A stretch of DNA of 64,000 nucleotides from Caulobacteraceae bacterium (GCA_031291645.1 JARLIQ010000034.1:1-64000); one strand, 5' to 3'; positions 16,098-25,587 are shown, numbered from the stretch's first letter. Translations and numbers: made by a program. The notes: generated from the letters alone by a model not told the origin.

Positions 16098-16282
16098 AAT
16101 GGCGCGGTTTAGCACCTGATGCAAACACAACGTCCACGGGCGCTCCGGGTCGGGACGATCGGGGACGGCGCGCGGCCGATGTCCGAGACCGCGTTGTCGT
16201 CGAACGCCGGGCCGCGCCCCATCGACCTGGCGGGATCGTGCGGTATCCTGACGACCGAATGCGGCATGATGGGGATGTGACC

Positions 16283-16720
16283 ATGCAGGACCTCGCCGGC
16301 GCGCGGATCCAGACCGTGCGCGACCACATGCGGCTCGAGTGCGAGCACGACTGGGACGCGGTCATCGCCACCTTCGTCCACCCGCGCTACGAGCTGTACG
16401 GAAGCGGGACGGTGTTCGACGGTGAGGCCGCGGTTCGGGGCTATTTCGCCGCCTCGCGCACGCCCTTCCCCGACCAGGCCAACGAGATCATCGCCATCGC
16501 CGCCGACGGTGACAGCGACAGGGTGCTGGTCGAGTTCTGGCTCACCGGCTCCCACCTCGGCCCGCTGCGGCTGACGGGCCGGACGATCGAGCCGACGGGC
16601 CGCAGCTTCCGCGTGCGCATGGCGGCAAGCTTCGAGTTCGCACCGGGCTCCGACAAGATCGTCTGCGAGCGACCCTATTTCGACCAGGGCGCGGTGCTGC
16701 GCGCGCTCGACCTGGCCTGA
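16283..16720 (+). CDS. SnoaL/NTF2-like domain protein
   Basis: A 145-residue protein with a cone-shaped NTF2-like fold signature: LECEHDWDAVIATFVHPRYEL, FDGEAAVRGYFAASRTPFPD and a C-terminal VCERPYFDQGAVLRAL. I start it at ATG 16283 (MQDLAGARIQ), preceded by GGGGATGTGACC; the track start adds 15 residues. SnoaL-like proteins include isomerases, hydrolases and pure ligand binders, so the activity cannot be assigned. Its neighbours are a TetR regulator (divergent) and a VOC-family protein (same strand, 100 bp downstream), suggesting a small catabolic or detoxifying unit. Confidence 0.8.
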   Translation: MQDLAGARIQTVRDHMRLECEHDWDAVIATFVHPRYELYGSGTVFDGEAAVRGYFAASRTPFPDQANEIIAIAADGDSDRVLVEFWLTGSHLGPLRLTGRTIEPTGRSFRVRMAASFEFAPGSDKIVCERPYFDQGAVLRALDLA

Positions 16721-16820
16721 ACGGGACCTCGCCCATGGCGAGCCCCTGCTCGACCGCGCCTGCGATTGATCGGGCGGGCTCTTTCAGCGTCAATACTGGT
16801 CATTCGCCCGGAGCGCGCCC

Positions 16821-17261
16821 ATGCCCAGAGTCGTCGGGATCGATCACCTCGCCATCCGGGTCAGCGACTTCGAGGCGTCGCGCCGCTTCTACGACCGGCT
16901 GCTGAGCTTCCTCGGCTTCGTGCGGGAATGGGAGTTCGACCGCACGGTCGGCTGGAACAACGGCGTGACCATGTTCTGGATCACCGAGGCGGACGGCGAA
17001 GGGCGCCGGCGGCCTCACCACACCGGCGACATCGGCTATCACCACTATGCTTTCGAGCTGGCCGCGCGCGAGGAGGTGGACGAACTCGGCGCCTTCCTCG
17101 AACGGGAGGGGGTGAGCGTGGTCGACCCGCCGGACGCCTATCCAAGCTACGGCGAGGGCTACTACGCCGTCTTCTTCCTCGACCCCGACGGCCTCAAGCT
17201 CGAAGGCATGTATTTCCTGGAAAAGGTGAAGCGCGGGGGCCGTCCGCCGCGGGGGCTTTAG
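16821..17261 (+). CDS. VOC-family (glyoxalase/dioxygenase superfamily) protein
   Basis: A 146-residue vicinal-oxygen-chelate protein. The first beta-alpha-beta-beta-beta unit carries the usual metal-ligand histidine (GIDHLAIRVSDFEASRRFYD). The second has a likely metal ligand in YHHYAFELAAREEVDELGAF and the final glutamate in LDPDGLKLEGMYF. The family covers glyoxalases, extradiol dioxygenases and fosfomycin-resistance enzymes, and the substrate here is unknown. Its TAG overlaps the convergent LacI-family stop by 3 bp. Confidence 0.88.
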   Translation: MPRVVGIDHLAIRVSDFEASRRFYDRLLSFLGFVREWEFDRTVGWNNGVTMFWITEADGEGRRRPHHTGDIGYHHYAFELAAREEVDELGAFLEREGVSVVDPPDAYPSYGEGYYAVFFLDPDGLKLEGMYFLEKVKRGGRPPRGL

Positions 17262-18313
17262 GTCTTGGAGCTTCGGCGCACCGGCGGCGCCGAGGCGGAG
17301 CAGCGCTTGATCAGTTGGTAGTCGAGGGTGAGGTCGGGCAGCGGCGCGGGCCAGCCGTTGCGCCTGGGCGCCGAGGCGATGACCAGGTCCGCGGCGGCGC
17401 GGGCCATGCTGGCCACCGGCTGGCGTATGGTGGTCAGAGCCGGCCAGATCATGCTGGCGACCGGCGCATCGTCGAAGCCGACCACCGACAGCTGGTCGGG
17501 CAGACGCAGGCCACGGCGCTGGGCGACCGAGATCGCCGCCGCCGCCGTGTCGTCGTTGCTGGCGAAGATCGCCGTGGGCGGCTCGGCCGCGTCCAGCATG
17601 CGCTCGGCGCAGGCCACCCCGTCGGCGAAGAGGAAGTTGCCGGGCAGCACTAGGCCCGGGTCGACCGGCGTCCCCGCCGCGGCCATGGCGTCGAAGAAGC
17701 CGCGCCGGCGCTCTTCGGTCGCCCCATGCTCGGCCCGGCCCAGGATGAAGCCGATCCGCCGGTGGCCGAGCCCCAACAGGTATTCGGTCATCTCGCGCGC
17801 GGCCGAATAGTCGTCGATGCGGATGGCCGGCGAATCCTCCAGCGGCCGGGTCGGCGCCACCCGGACGATCGGCACCTCGGCCTGGCGCAGGCGTTCCAGC
17901 ATGATCGCGTGGTCGCTGAGCGGCGGCAGGAGGATCGCCGCCTCCAGCCGCAACTGCCCCAACAGCGTGGTCACCTGGCGGGCGATGTCGGGGCTGTCGC
18001 TGTCCCACGGCTCGACCATCAGGTGGAAGCCGGCCTCGCGGCAGCGCTCGACCGCCCCGGCCTGGAAGTCGGCCAGATAGTCGCCCGGCCGGTCGTAGAA
18101 CAGGCCGATCAGGAACGAGCGGTCGCCGGCCAGGCCACGGGCGTTGAGATTGGGCCGGTAGTCCAGCGCCTCGATCGCCCGCTGCACGCGCTCGCGTGTC
18201 TCGGCCTGGACGAAGGGCTCGTTGTTGATCACCCGCGAGACGGTCTTCAGCGACACGCCCGCCCGGTCGGCGACCTCCTGGATGGTGACGGAGCGGCGCG
18301 GCCTCATCGCCAT
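17258..18313 (-). CDS. LacI-family transcriptional repressor of the glycan regulon
   Basis: A 351-residue LacI/GalR regulator. Its N-terminal helix-turn-helix (SVTIQEVADRAGVSLKTVSR) and hinge (IEALDYRPNLNARGLAGDRS) precede a periplasmic-binding-protein-like sugar domain with RRIGFILGRAEHGATEERRR and ASNDDTAAAAISVAQRRGLR. It lies last in the same-strand run TBDR, GH2, lacI, 136 bp after the GH2 stop. Five copies of a GACAGCGCTGTC-type palindrome stand before the TBDR, GH3 and MFS genes of the cluster, and none are seen elsewhere in the window. I infer that this protein binds them and is relieved by a sugar from the imported glycan. Confidence 0.92.
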   Translation of the reverse strand: MAMRPRRSVTIQEVADRAGVSLKTVSRVINNEPFVQAETRERVQRAIEALDYRPNLNARGLAGDRSFLIGLFYDRPGDYLADFQAGAVERCREAGFHLMVEPWDSDSPDIARQVTTLLGQLRLEAAILLPPLSDHAIMLERLRQAEVPIVRVAPTRPLEDSPAIRIDDYSAAREMTEYLLGLGHRRIGFILGRAEHGATEERRRGFFDAMAAAGTPVDPGLVLPGNFLFADGVACAERMLDAAEPPTAIFASNDDTAAAAISVAQRRGLRLPDQLSVVGFDDAPVASMIWPALTTIRQPVASMARAAADLVIASAPRRNGWPAPLPDLTLDYQLIKRCSASAPPVRRSSKT

Positions 18314-18449
18314 CGGGCGGCCTCGACGGGGGGCCGGCGCCCCGGAGCAACGATCGCCGCCGCCGCCAGATTGATCGTTGCGTCCATCTCGGCCGGCAAG
18401 ATGACAGCCGCCGCGCCTACGGCAAGCCCCAAAACCGGCCGGCGGCGGC

Positions 18450-21400
18450 TCACGGCGCGCCCTCGACGGCGGCCGAGGCCGGCTTCAGGTTCCAGCCGCG
18501 CAGATTGACCCGCGCGGCGCGGCCGGCGCGGGTCGGATAGCGAATCTCGATCCGCCGCGGCTCGCCCGGCAGCAGCGAGAGATAGTTGTCGCTGTAGTAG
18601 GCCGGCAGGATGCGCTGGCCCTCGCCGTCGACGAGGGTCAGCTTCGCGGCCAAGGCCGGCGCGGCGCCCGTATCGTCCAGGTCGACCGCCACGGCCACCT
18701 CGTCGCCGTCGATGCGGGCGCGGGCCGAGAGCCGGACATCCTGGGCCGCCATGCCGCCCAGCTTGCGCATGGCGGCCTCGTCGCGCCCCTGCCAATAGAG
18801 GTTGCGCGAGATCTCATCGCCCGCAGCGTCGCTCAGCGTCAGCGCCACCAGCACCACCCCTTCCTTCGCCAGCAGCGGCGCCAGGTCGAGCGGAGCCAGG
18901 GTGACGACCTGGTTGGCCGGCGCCGCCAGCCGATCCTCGCGCGCCGCCAGGACCCGGCCGTCGAGCGACAGCACGCGGCTCTTCAGCGCCAGGCCAGCGC
19001 GCGCCTCGCGCGTGGTGTTGACCACGGCCAGCGCATAGTCCGGCAGGTTCATCTGGGCGTGCACCGGCTCGGACGCGATCTTGGCCCCGTAGTAGGAGGC
19101 CTGGGTGTCGTAGTCGGCGCTGTAGATCTGCCAGTGGTTGCTTGGCCAGGCCGGGTGGGTCATCCACAGGAGCCGGCCGCTGTTGCGGGTCCACAGATGG
19201 GCGAAGAAGCCCTCGAACACCGCCCGATAGTCGACGTAGTTCATCATCTGGGCCTTGCGCTCAAAGTCCTCCAGGCTGGTCGGGGCGCCGAACTGGGCGG
19301 TGAGCGCGGTCATGAAGCCGGCCACGTCGCCGTTCCCGCCGAAATGCCAGTCGTGGTAGGCCAGGGTGTCGCTGATCGGCCAGCGGTCGGCAGCGGGGAC
19401 CATGGCCTCGACCGCCTCCAGCGTGGCCAGCGAGGGCGTGCCGACCTCGACCGCGAAGCCCTTGGCCAGGTCGGTGAAATAGCCGGCCGGCGGGCGGTAG
19501 TCGTACGGGCCGCTGTCCTGCAGGTTCACCCGGTTCGAACTGCCGGTGTAGTAGCGCGTGCCGTCCAGCTCGGCGACCAAGTCGGCCAGGCCCTCGTTGA
19601 GGATCGGCTGCGGCACGCCTTCGTTGCGGCCGAACCAGACGGCGATCGAAGGATGGCTGCGGTAGCGGCTGATCACGTCGCGGGCGTTGGCCAGAAACAG
19701 GGCCGGGTCCTGCGGCTCCAGCTGGAAGTTCTGGGTCGAGATCCAGAAGTCGTTGAGCACCAGGAGGCCGTACTCGTCGGCCAGGTCGTAGAAGACGTCC
19801 TCGGTGTCCTGGCCCAGCCAGTTGCGGATGATGTTGAGGTGGGCCTCCCGCTCCAGGCGGAAATAGGGTTCGAGCCGCTCGCGGGAGACGCGTTTCTGCA
19901 GGTCGTCCATGCCCCAGCTGCCGCCCCGCGCGGCGATCGGAACGCCGTTGACCTTGATCACCAGGAAGGGGGCGAGCGAGGGGTTGGCGCCGTCATGGAC
20001 GGCGGGCGAGGTCTCGCCGGCGGCGGTCAGCGACGCCGCCCAGCCGTTGGGGGTCTGTTTGATCGCCGCGTGGCGGACGTCGACCAGCCGCTCGCCGCGC
20101 ACCGATGCGGCCGTGGGGTCGATCTCGACCCGGCGCAGCCGCCCTTGGTGGTCGAACAGCGACAGCTCGTAGGTCAGCTGGCGGACGCCGAAGCGGATCG
20201 CCCGGCTGTCGGTCAGGCCGGCGGCGTCGCGCACGGTGACGGTGAGATGGTAGAGGCTGGCCGGCCCATAGCCGTTCGGCCACCACAGGCGCGGCCGCCT
20301 GACGACCAGTTGCGGGAATTCGGCGGGATCGAGCCGCACCTCGGATCGCCCGGGCGGGACGCTCAGCGTCTTCGTGACCGCGACGCCTTCGAACGCGGCC
20401 TGGAGCGTCACCTGCCGCGGGCCGGCGTCGGCGTTGTCGAGCGGCACGCGGATCTGCAGTTCGGCCTCGTCGGTGCGTGGCAGCGGCAGGCGCGTGATCA
20501 CCGCCGGATCGAGCACGCGCACCGGGCCCGAGGCCCGCAGCTCGACGCCCTGCCAAAGGCCGGTGTCGCGGTCGCGCACGCCGGGGATCCAGTCCCAGCC
20601 TTCGGTCGCGATGAAGGTCGGCCCGTCTATGGCCAGGGAGCCGCCGTTCCCGCCCGGCCCATAGGCGATGGACTCCTCCGACGGAATGCCCGGATGCGGC
20701 GGCGGCGAGGCGCGCACGGCCAGGGCGTTGGCCTCGCCGGGGCGCAGCCTGCCGGTCACGTCGAATACGCCACGGACGAAGGCGCCCTTGACCTCGCCCA
20801 GCCTCGCGCCGTTCAACCACACCTCGGCGGCGTAGTTGATCCCCTTGAAGGTCAGGGTCAGCCGCCTGCCGTCGAGGCTGGCCGGGGCCGTGAACTGGGT
20901 GCGATACCAGTAGTCCTGGCGGGCGAGGGACTCGGGAATGGCCATGTTGTTCAGGCCACGGCTAGGGTCGGGATAGACGCCGCGATCGACCAGGGTGGTC
21001 ACCACCGTGCCGGGCACGGTGGCGGCGTACCAGTCCGCGTCGGCGTAGCCGGGCCGGGACAGCACATCCCCGCCCGCCGCCACGCCGGGAGCGGCGGCCA
21101 GCCGCCAGGCGTCCAATGTCCAGGCCTGGTCGCCCTCGGGCTGCAGCGGAACGGCGGGCGCCGCGGCGACGGCGACCGGGGCGTCGGGCGCGGCCTTGGC
21201 CTTGGGCAGGGTCCAGGGGTCCTGGGGCGTCTGCAGGCCGATCCAGGCGCTGACCTGCACCGGCCAGCCGACCCCGACCGGGGTGAAGGTGATGCCGTCG
21301 AAATCGGGCCGCGCCGCCGCCTGCGCCCTGGCCTGGTCCCCAGACAAGGCGCCGGCCTCCAGCTGGAACAGCGCCAGGGCGCCGCCGAAATGGCGGACCA

Positions 21401-21923
21401 GCGGCGGGGCACCCAGGGCCGGCCCCAGGTTCAGAACGGGCGGGACGGCCTGAGTCCCCGCCACGCTCGCCGCGCCGACGGGCCGGCCGTCGACATAGAG
21501 GCGGACCGATCGGCCGTCATAGACAGCCACGAGCGCCCGCCAGGCGCCGGGGGTCAGCGGCGCGTCGGTCCGCAGCACGCCGCCGCCAGCCAGCCGCACG
21601 CCAGGCTTGCCGTCGTCCAGCACCAGGCAGTCGCACGCGCCCGACGCCGGATCGCCGACGCCGGCCACCACCACCTCGCCGGTCTGGGAAACGTCAAGCC
21701 TGACCCAGCCGCTCATCGACCAGGACGCGCCGGCGGCCAGGATGGGCGCGCCCGCCGGCAGGCGGCGCGTCATGCCGATCCCGCCCTGCAGGATGGTCAG
21801 GTCGTAGGGCCCGTAGGGTCCGGCCGGAGCGACGTCGGCGCGGGCGCCGCCCGCCCCGGCGAGCGCCGCCAGAGCCAGGAACAGCGCGCCCAACCTGATC
21901 ATCGCCCGCCAGGCGCCCGCCAT
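18450..21923 (-). CDS. Secreted glycoside hydrolase family 2 enzyme (mannosidase/exo-glucosaminidase-like) with N-terminal LamG-like domain
   Basis: About 1157 residues from the ATG at 21923 (preceded by GCGAGGTGTGGGCGGC), with a Sec signal (MIRLGALFLALAALAGAGGA). Residues 30-230 look like a concanavalin/LamG domain (WSMSGWVRLDVSQTGEVVVA, VAVYDGRSVRLYVDGRPVG). GH2 sandwich, immunoglobulin-like and TIM-barrel domains follow: VWLNGARLGEVKGAFVRGVF, TEGWDWIPGVRDRDTGLWQG, and AVWFGRNEGVPQPILNEGL with the probable acid/base Glu near residue 768. The nucleophile Glu is likely in FAVEVGTPSLATLEAVEA near 826. The overall shape resembles exo-beta-glucosaminidases and beta-mannosidases, but the exact substrate is not decidable here. 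It lies directly downstream of the sugar TBDR, separated by a terminator-like hairpin. Confidence 0.88.
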   Translation of the reverse strand: MAGAWRAMIRLGALFLALAALAGAGGARADVAPAGPYGPYDLTILQGGIGMTRRLPAGAPILAAGASWSMSGWVRLDVSQTGEVVVAGVGDPASGACDCLVLDDGKPGVRLAGGGVLRTDAPLTPGAWRALVAVYDGRSVRLYVDGRPVGAASVAGTQAVPPVLNLGPALGAPPLVRHFGGALALFQLEAGALSGDQARAQAAARPDFDGITFTPVGVGWPVQVSAWIGLQTPQDPWTLPKAKAAPDAPVAVAAAPAVPLQPEGDQAWTLDAWRLAAAPGVAAGGDVLSRPGYADADWYAATVPGTVVTTLVDRGVYPDPSRGLNNMAIPESLARQDYWYRTQFTAPASLDGRRLTLTFKGINYAAEVWLNGARLGEVKGAFVRGVFDVTGRLRPGEANALAVRASPPPHPGIPSEESIAYGPGGNGGSLAIDGPTFIATEGWDWIPGVRDRDTGLWQGVELRASGPVRVLDPAVITRLPLPRTDEAELQIRVPLDNADAGPRQVTLQAAFEGVAVTKTLSVPPGRSEVRLDPAEFPQLVVRRPRLWWPNGYGPASLYHLTVTVRDAAGLTDSRAIRFGVRQLTYELSLFDHQGRLRRVEIDPTAASVRGERLVDVRHAAIKQTPNGWAASLTAAGETSPAVHDGANPSLAPFLVIKVNGVPIAARGGSWGMDDLQKRVSRERLEPYFRLEREAHLNIIRNWLGQDTEDVFYDLADEYGLLVLNDFWISTQNFQLEPQDPALFLANARDVISRYRSHPSIAVWFGRNEGVPQPILNEGLADLVAELDGTRYYTGSSNRVNLQDSGPYDYRPPAGYFTDLAKGFAVEVGTPSLATLEAVEAMVPAADRWPISDTLAYHDWHFGGNGDVAGFMTALTAQFGAPTSLEDFERKAQMMNYVDYRAVFEGFFAHLWTRNSGRLLWMTHPAWPSNHWQIYSADYDTQASYYGAKIASEPVHAQMNLPDYALAVVNTTREARAGLALKSRVLSLDGRVLAAREDRLAAPANQVVTLAPLDLAPLLAKEGVVLVALTLSDAAGDEISRNLYWQGRDEAAMRKLGGMAAQDVRLSARARIDGDEVAVAVDLDDTGAAPALAAKLTLVDGEGQRILPAYYSDNYLSLLPGEPRRIEIRYPTRAGRAARVNLRGWNLKPASAAVEGAP

Positions 21924-21984
21924 GCCGCCCACACCTCGCACCGGAACCGCCGCCCGGAGCATAGGCCCGGTCCGTCCCGCCGCC

Positions 21985-22020
21985 AAAAAAGGGAGGGGGC
22001 GAGCCCGAGGCCCGCCCCCT
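21985..22020 (-). terminator. Intrinsic terminator or attenuator after the TBDR gene
   Basis: On the minus strand, an 8-bp perfect stem (AGGGGGCG with CGCCCCCT, 11-base loop) is followed by CCC and then six T residues. It lies between the TBDR stop (22071) and the GH2 start (21923). Because GH2 and lacI have no operator-bearing promoter of their own that I can see, this may act as a partial terminator that lowers their expression relative to the receptor. Confidence 0.65.
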
Positions 22021-22070
22021 GAGTTCGATCCGCGCCGCGCCGGGGGGAACGGCAGGCGACGTCGGGCCGG

Positions 22071-25000
22071 TTAGAACTTGAACTTCACGCCCAGGAAGTA
22101 GCGGCGACCCCAGTCGTCATAGGTAAACGGCAGGTCGGGCCACTGCAGATAGGTGTGCTGCGCGGCGTCGGTGATGTTCTGGACCGAGAACACCACGCCG
22201 ATCCTCTTGGTGAAATCGTAGCCGATCTGGGCGTCGAGCTGGCCGTAGGGCGCGGCGTAGACCTGGTAGACCTTGGAATGGCCGTTCTGGTCGTTGAAGG
22301 CGAAGGTCGAGCCGACCGACGAGTCGTTGATGCTCTTGTCGCGCCAGGAATAGGAGGCGCGGGCCGAGAAGCCGCCGCGCTCGTAATAGCCGGTCACGGT
22401 CAGGGAGTCCTTGGACACCCCGGGGATCGGGCCGGTGGTCGAAAAGGCCGTCAGCTGCTGGGAGGATGATTCGGAGCGGGTGTAGTTGGCCGCCACGCCG
22501 AAGCCCTTCAGCCCCGACCAGAACCGGGAGCCGTCGAAGGCGTACTGAACGCCGACCTCGACGCCGTAGATGTACCCGGAGCCGCCATTGACCGGTTGGG
22601 AGACGTTGGCCGTCGTGCCGTCGACGGTGGTGGGGACGTTCTCGGTCTCCACGAAACTGTCGATCGACTTGTAGAAGCCGGCGACGCTGATCAGCCCGCC
22701 GCGGGCGAAATAGTCTTCCCACGACGCATCGACCTGGGTGGCGCGGTAGGGGTCGAGCTTGGCGTTGCCGGACGAGCCGCCGTCGAACACATAGGTGCTG
22801 CCCGAACCCTGGCGGGTGAAGCCGTAGGAGTTGCCGAGGCCCAGGGAGAACAGGTCCTGGGGCGACATCACCCGGGCGGCGTCGAGGCGCAGCTTCTGGG
22901 TCTCAGTGAGGTTGTAGACGAAGTTGAGGGAAGGCAGGACGTCGATGTAGTCGCGCCGGGTCTGCACCGCGACGACGTTCGAATCGACGCCGTTCCAGGA
23001 GGCCGTGCCGTAGTAGGTGGGCGACTGGGCCGCCTGGCCGTTGTCGATATCCAGGTGGGTGTCGACCACGCGGACGCCGAAGTTGAGGTGGAAGCGGTCC
23101 GCCGGGCCGCCGACGTCACCCATCAGATAGCCCGCGTAGGTGGTCTCCTTGACCTGGAACGAGCTCAGCCCGTCGACGAAGAACTTCTCGGTCTGGTTCG
23201 GCACGCCGGCCGCGGCCCAGATCTTGTTCAGATAGGTCGAGGGATCGGTCATCGAGCTGGTGCTTTTGACGATGATCTGCCCCGCCCCGAAGTTGTTGAC
23301 CACCTTGACCAGGCCCGGGTTGGACGCCGCCGTCGAGTAGGGAACGTTGATCCCGTTGCCGTTGCTGTAGCCGGGATCCTGGTAGTAGAGCCACGGCCCC
23401 TCGCCCACGCCGATCGGGCCGGCGGTGACGTCGCCGTTGGCCAGGGTGCCGTTGATCAGATAGCGGCCGAAGGTCTGGTCGACGTCGCGTTCGGCGATGC
23501 GGAAGCCCGCCGAGAACACCGACTCCGCCGGCATGAAATCCGCCTTGTAGTGAAGGTCGCCCTTCACCGCCCACTGCTTCTGGGCCGTGAAGTTGGCCCA
23601 GGCCCAGTTCGACTTGAAGGTCACGTAGGCGGGGTTGTTCAGGATGTTGGACAGGTAGCTGACCGACGGCAGCCCTGATGTGCCTCCGCTGTTCCACTTG
23701 AACTGATAGCCGGGGTTGCCGCCGTTGCAGCTGTCTGCGCCGTTGTTGCAGCCGGGCGCCGACGGTGAGGTCGCGACGCCGCCAGCGGTGTTGTAGAGGC
23801 CGTGTTCGATGTCGGCCTGGTCGGCCTGGAAGTTGGAGTCGGCGCGCGAATAGAAGACGCCGAAGTCGGCCTTCAGCGGGCCATCCGGATCATATTTGGT
23901 GATCCATTGGAAGTTGTTGGCCTCGGTGATGTTGTGGAAGTAGTTGGTCGCGGTCTCCGCGCCGTTGGCGCTGAAGGTGGCGTTCTGGACAACGCCGTTG
24001 GAGCTGATCGAATAGGGCTGCGACGCGTCGATGCCCGGCATGGTCGTGCTGCCTGACGCATCGCCCTGGCCGTTGAACCAGACCTTGTCCGAATAGCTGA
24101 TCTCGGTGTCGTCCTCGCGGGAGTAGAACCAGTTGAGCCGGGTGGTGATGCTGTCGGTGACCTTCCAGGCCAGGCCGAGCGAGGCCCCCAGCGTCTTGCG
24201 CTTGTCGTATTGATCCGTGAAATAGGCCAGCTGCGGATCGATGTAATACTGACCGTTGGGCATCACGGTCGGGGTGGCGTTCGCCCCCGTGCCTGGATTG
24301 GGCCCGGTCGACGAATTGGTGATCACCCAGCTGCTGCGGTTCTCGTCCTGGAACTCCTTGGTGTGGGTGTCCTCGGCGTCGTAGGAGAAGCTGCCGGTGA
24401 TGGCGAAACGGTCGCTGAGCTTGTCGGTGATGACGATCGCGCCGACCGGGGTCCAGCTGCTTTCGCCCTGGGCGGTGGTGGCGCGCAGGTTGCCGCCGAT
24501 CTGCAGGCCGTCGGGCCCGGACAGCGGGTCGCGCAGCTTCAGGTCGATAGTGCCGCCCAGGCCGCCTTCGTTCATCGAGGCCTGCGGGTTCTTGTAGACG
24601 TCGATGCCGCTGATTTCCTCGCTGGGGATGCCCTCCAGCGAGCCGTACTGGTTGCCCGCGCCCGAGCCGGCGTTCGAGTTCTCGCCCGAAACCGAGAACT
24701 CCTTGCCGGTCAGGAACAGGTCGCCGTTGAGCGTGGTCAGGTTCTGGCGCAGGCCGTCGATCAGCACCGTGGTGCCCTGGCCCTGGGTGCGGTCGATCTG
24801 GATGCCCGGCAGGCGTTGCAGCGCCTCGGCCACGTTCTGGTCGGGCATCTTGCCGATATCTTCCGGCGCGATCGATTCGATCGGCAGGATCGACTTGCGC
24901 TTGGTGTCCAGCGCCGTCTGCAGCGAGGCCCGGTAGCCGGTCACCACCACCTCGGTGACCTCGGTCGACGCCGTCTTGGTTCCGGCCTGAGCCGGCGCCT

Positions 25001-25091
25001 GCTGGGCCTGCGCGGCGGAAAAGACGGAGAGTGCGATGATCGAAGCGCCGCCCATGACCATGGCGCGCGAACAGGCGTCTAACGTGCTCAT
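22071..25091 (-). CDS. Carbohydrate-type TonB-dependent receptor (Caulobacter-type)
   Basis: A 1006-residue outer-membrane receptor. The start at 25091 (MSTLDACSRAMVMGGASIIA) has TTGGGGAGGGCTGAGGGTA upstream; the track start is 20 codons too early. After the signal (VFSAAQAQQAPAQA) comes a TonB box (TEVTEVVVTGYRASLQTALD) and a plug typical of the Caulobacter/Xanthomonas sugar-receptor subfamily (IAPEDIGKMPDQNVAEALQR, LPGIQIDRTQGQGTTVLIDG). The barrel ends RRYFLGVKFKF with a C-terminal phenylalanine. It is the first gene of a TBDR-GH2-lacI run. It diverges from the GH3 gene across a 625-bp region with four LacI-type operators. The probable role is uptake of oligosaccharides. Confidence 0.94.
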   Translation of the reverse strand: MSTLDACSRAMVMGGASIIALSVFSAAQAQQAPAQAGTKTASTEVTEVVVTGYRASLQTALDTKRKSILPIESIAPEDIGKMPDQNVAEALQRLPGIQIDRTQGQGTTVLIDGLRQNLTTLNGDLFLTGKEFSVSGENSNAGSGAGNQYGSLEGIPSEEISGIDVYKNPQASMNEGGLGGTIDLKLRDPLSGPDGLQIGGNLRATTAQGESSWTPVGAIVITDKLSDRFAITGSFSYDAEDTHTKEFQDENRSSWVITNSSTGPNPGTGANATPTVMPNGQYYIDPQLAYFTDQYDKRKTLGASLGLAWKVTDSITTRLNWFYSREDDTEISYSDKVWFNGQGDASGSTTMPGIDASQPYSISSNGVVQNATFSANGAETATNYFHNITEANNFQWITKYDPDGPLKADFGVFYSRADSNFQADQADIEHGLYNTAGGVATSPSAPGCNNGADSCNGGNPGYQFKWNSGGTSGLPSVSYLSNILNNPAYVTFKSNWAWANFTAQKQWAVKGDLHYKADFMPAESVFSAGFRIAERDVDQTFGRYLINGTLANGDVTAGPIGVGEGPWLYYQDPGYSNGNGINVPYSTAASNPGLVKVVNNFGAGQIIVKSTSSMTDPSTYLNKIWAAAGVPNQTEKFFVDGLSSFQVKETTYAGYLMGDVGGPADRFHLNFGVRVVDTHLDIDNGQAAQSPTYYGTASWNGVDSNVVAVQTRRDYIDVLPSLNFVYNLTETQKLRLDAARVMSPQDLFSLGLGNSYGFTRQGSGSTYVFDGGSSGNAKLDPYRATQVDASWEDYFARGGLISVAGFYKSIDSFVETENVPTTVDGTTANVSQPVNGGSGYIYGVEVGVQYAFDGSRFWSGLKGFGVAANYTRSESSSQQLTAFSTTGPIPGVSKDSLTVTGYYERGGFSARASYSWRDKSINDSSVGSTFAFNDQNGHSKVYQVYAAPYGQLDAQIGYDFTKRIGVVFSVQNITDAAQHTYLQWPDLPFTYDDWGRRYFLGVKFKF

Positions 25092-25353
25092 TACCCTCAG
25101 CCCTCCCCAACGGGTATTATTTTTGTTCGCTTTGACGCGCCGCCGCCGCACGCAGAACGGTCTAGATTCGCCAGAGTCGCAGGACGGCCAATAGAGCGCC
25201 CCGCACTGAACGGATCAGACCCACCACGATCAGGCGACAGCCCGTCGATCCCAGGTACGCACAAAAGCCAACGCGGTCGCGCCACCCCCTCGGGTCGCAA
25301 CGACGTGGCGCGCACTTCAAGCGCGATCCAGAACTCAAACATGGCGCACGATA

Positions 25354-25365
25354 GACAGCGCTGTC
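25354..25365. promoter_or_regulatory. LacI-type operator 1 (TBDR side)
   Basis: GACAGCGCTGTC is a perfect 12-bp palindrome. Read on the minus strand it is preceded by AATT to give AATTGACAGCGCTGTC, so a consensus -35 hexamer (TTGACA) lies inside the operator. That would make it a direct repressor site for transcription toward the TBDR gene. Confidence 0.7.
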
Positions 25366-25417
25366 AATTGGTAATTTTCAGTCGTGTTTTGCGGAATCGG
25401 GCGATTTTTCCTCGAAA

Positions 25418-25429
25418 GATAGCGCTGTC
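25418..25429. promoter_or_regulatory. LacI-type operator 2 (TBDR side)
   Basis: GATAGCGCTGTC matches the 12-bp operator with one asymmetric base. Its centre is 64 bp from that of operator 1, about six helical turns, which would allow looping between bound dimers. Confidence 0.6.
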
Positions 25430-25573
25430 AGGTCGGCTCTTCGGCAAACTCAAGCCCTTGGGGCCGCCTGAGCGCAATTCGAGGCCGAACAGGCCGTCGC
25501 CATTGCGCGCCACGCGCCGGTGCGACCCTGTGTATTCCCGCCGGCCGCTGGACAGCGTGGCTTCGTCTGGACA

Positions 25574-25587
25574 TGATAGCGCTGTCA
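25574..25587. promoter_or_regulatory. LacI-type operator 3 (GH3 side)
   Basis: TGATAGCGCTGTCA has one mismatched base pair in a 14-bp palindrome. Its right end, CTGTCA (25582-25587), matches four of six bases of a -35 hexamer positioned 17 bp from TATCAT. Confidence 0.65.

Noticed and set aside
16789-16803. GTCAATACTGGTCAT before the VOC gene as a third TetR operator
   Set aside because: Only one half-site matches; the second arm does not pair, so it was kept only as a remark.
19059-22022. 987-residue plus-strand ORF opposite the GH2 gene
   Set aside because: It has low-complexity Gly/Arg/Val/Gln composition without motifs, while the minus strand shows a signal peptide, GH2 domains and catalytic residues.
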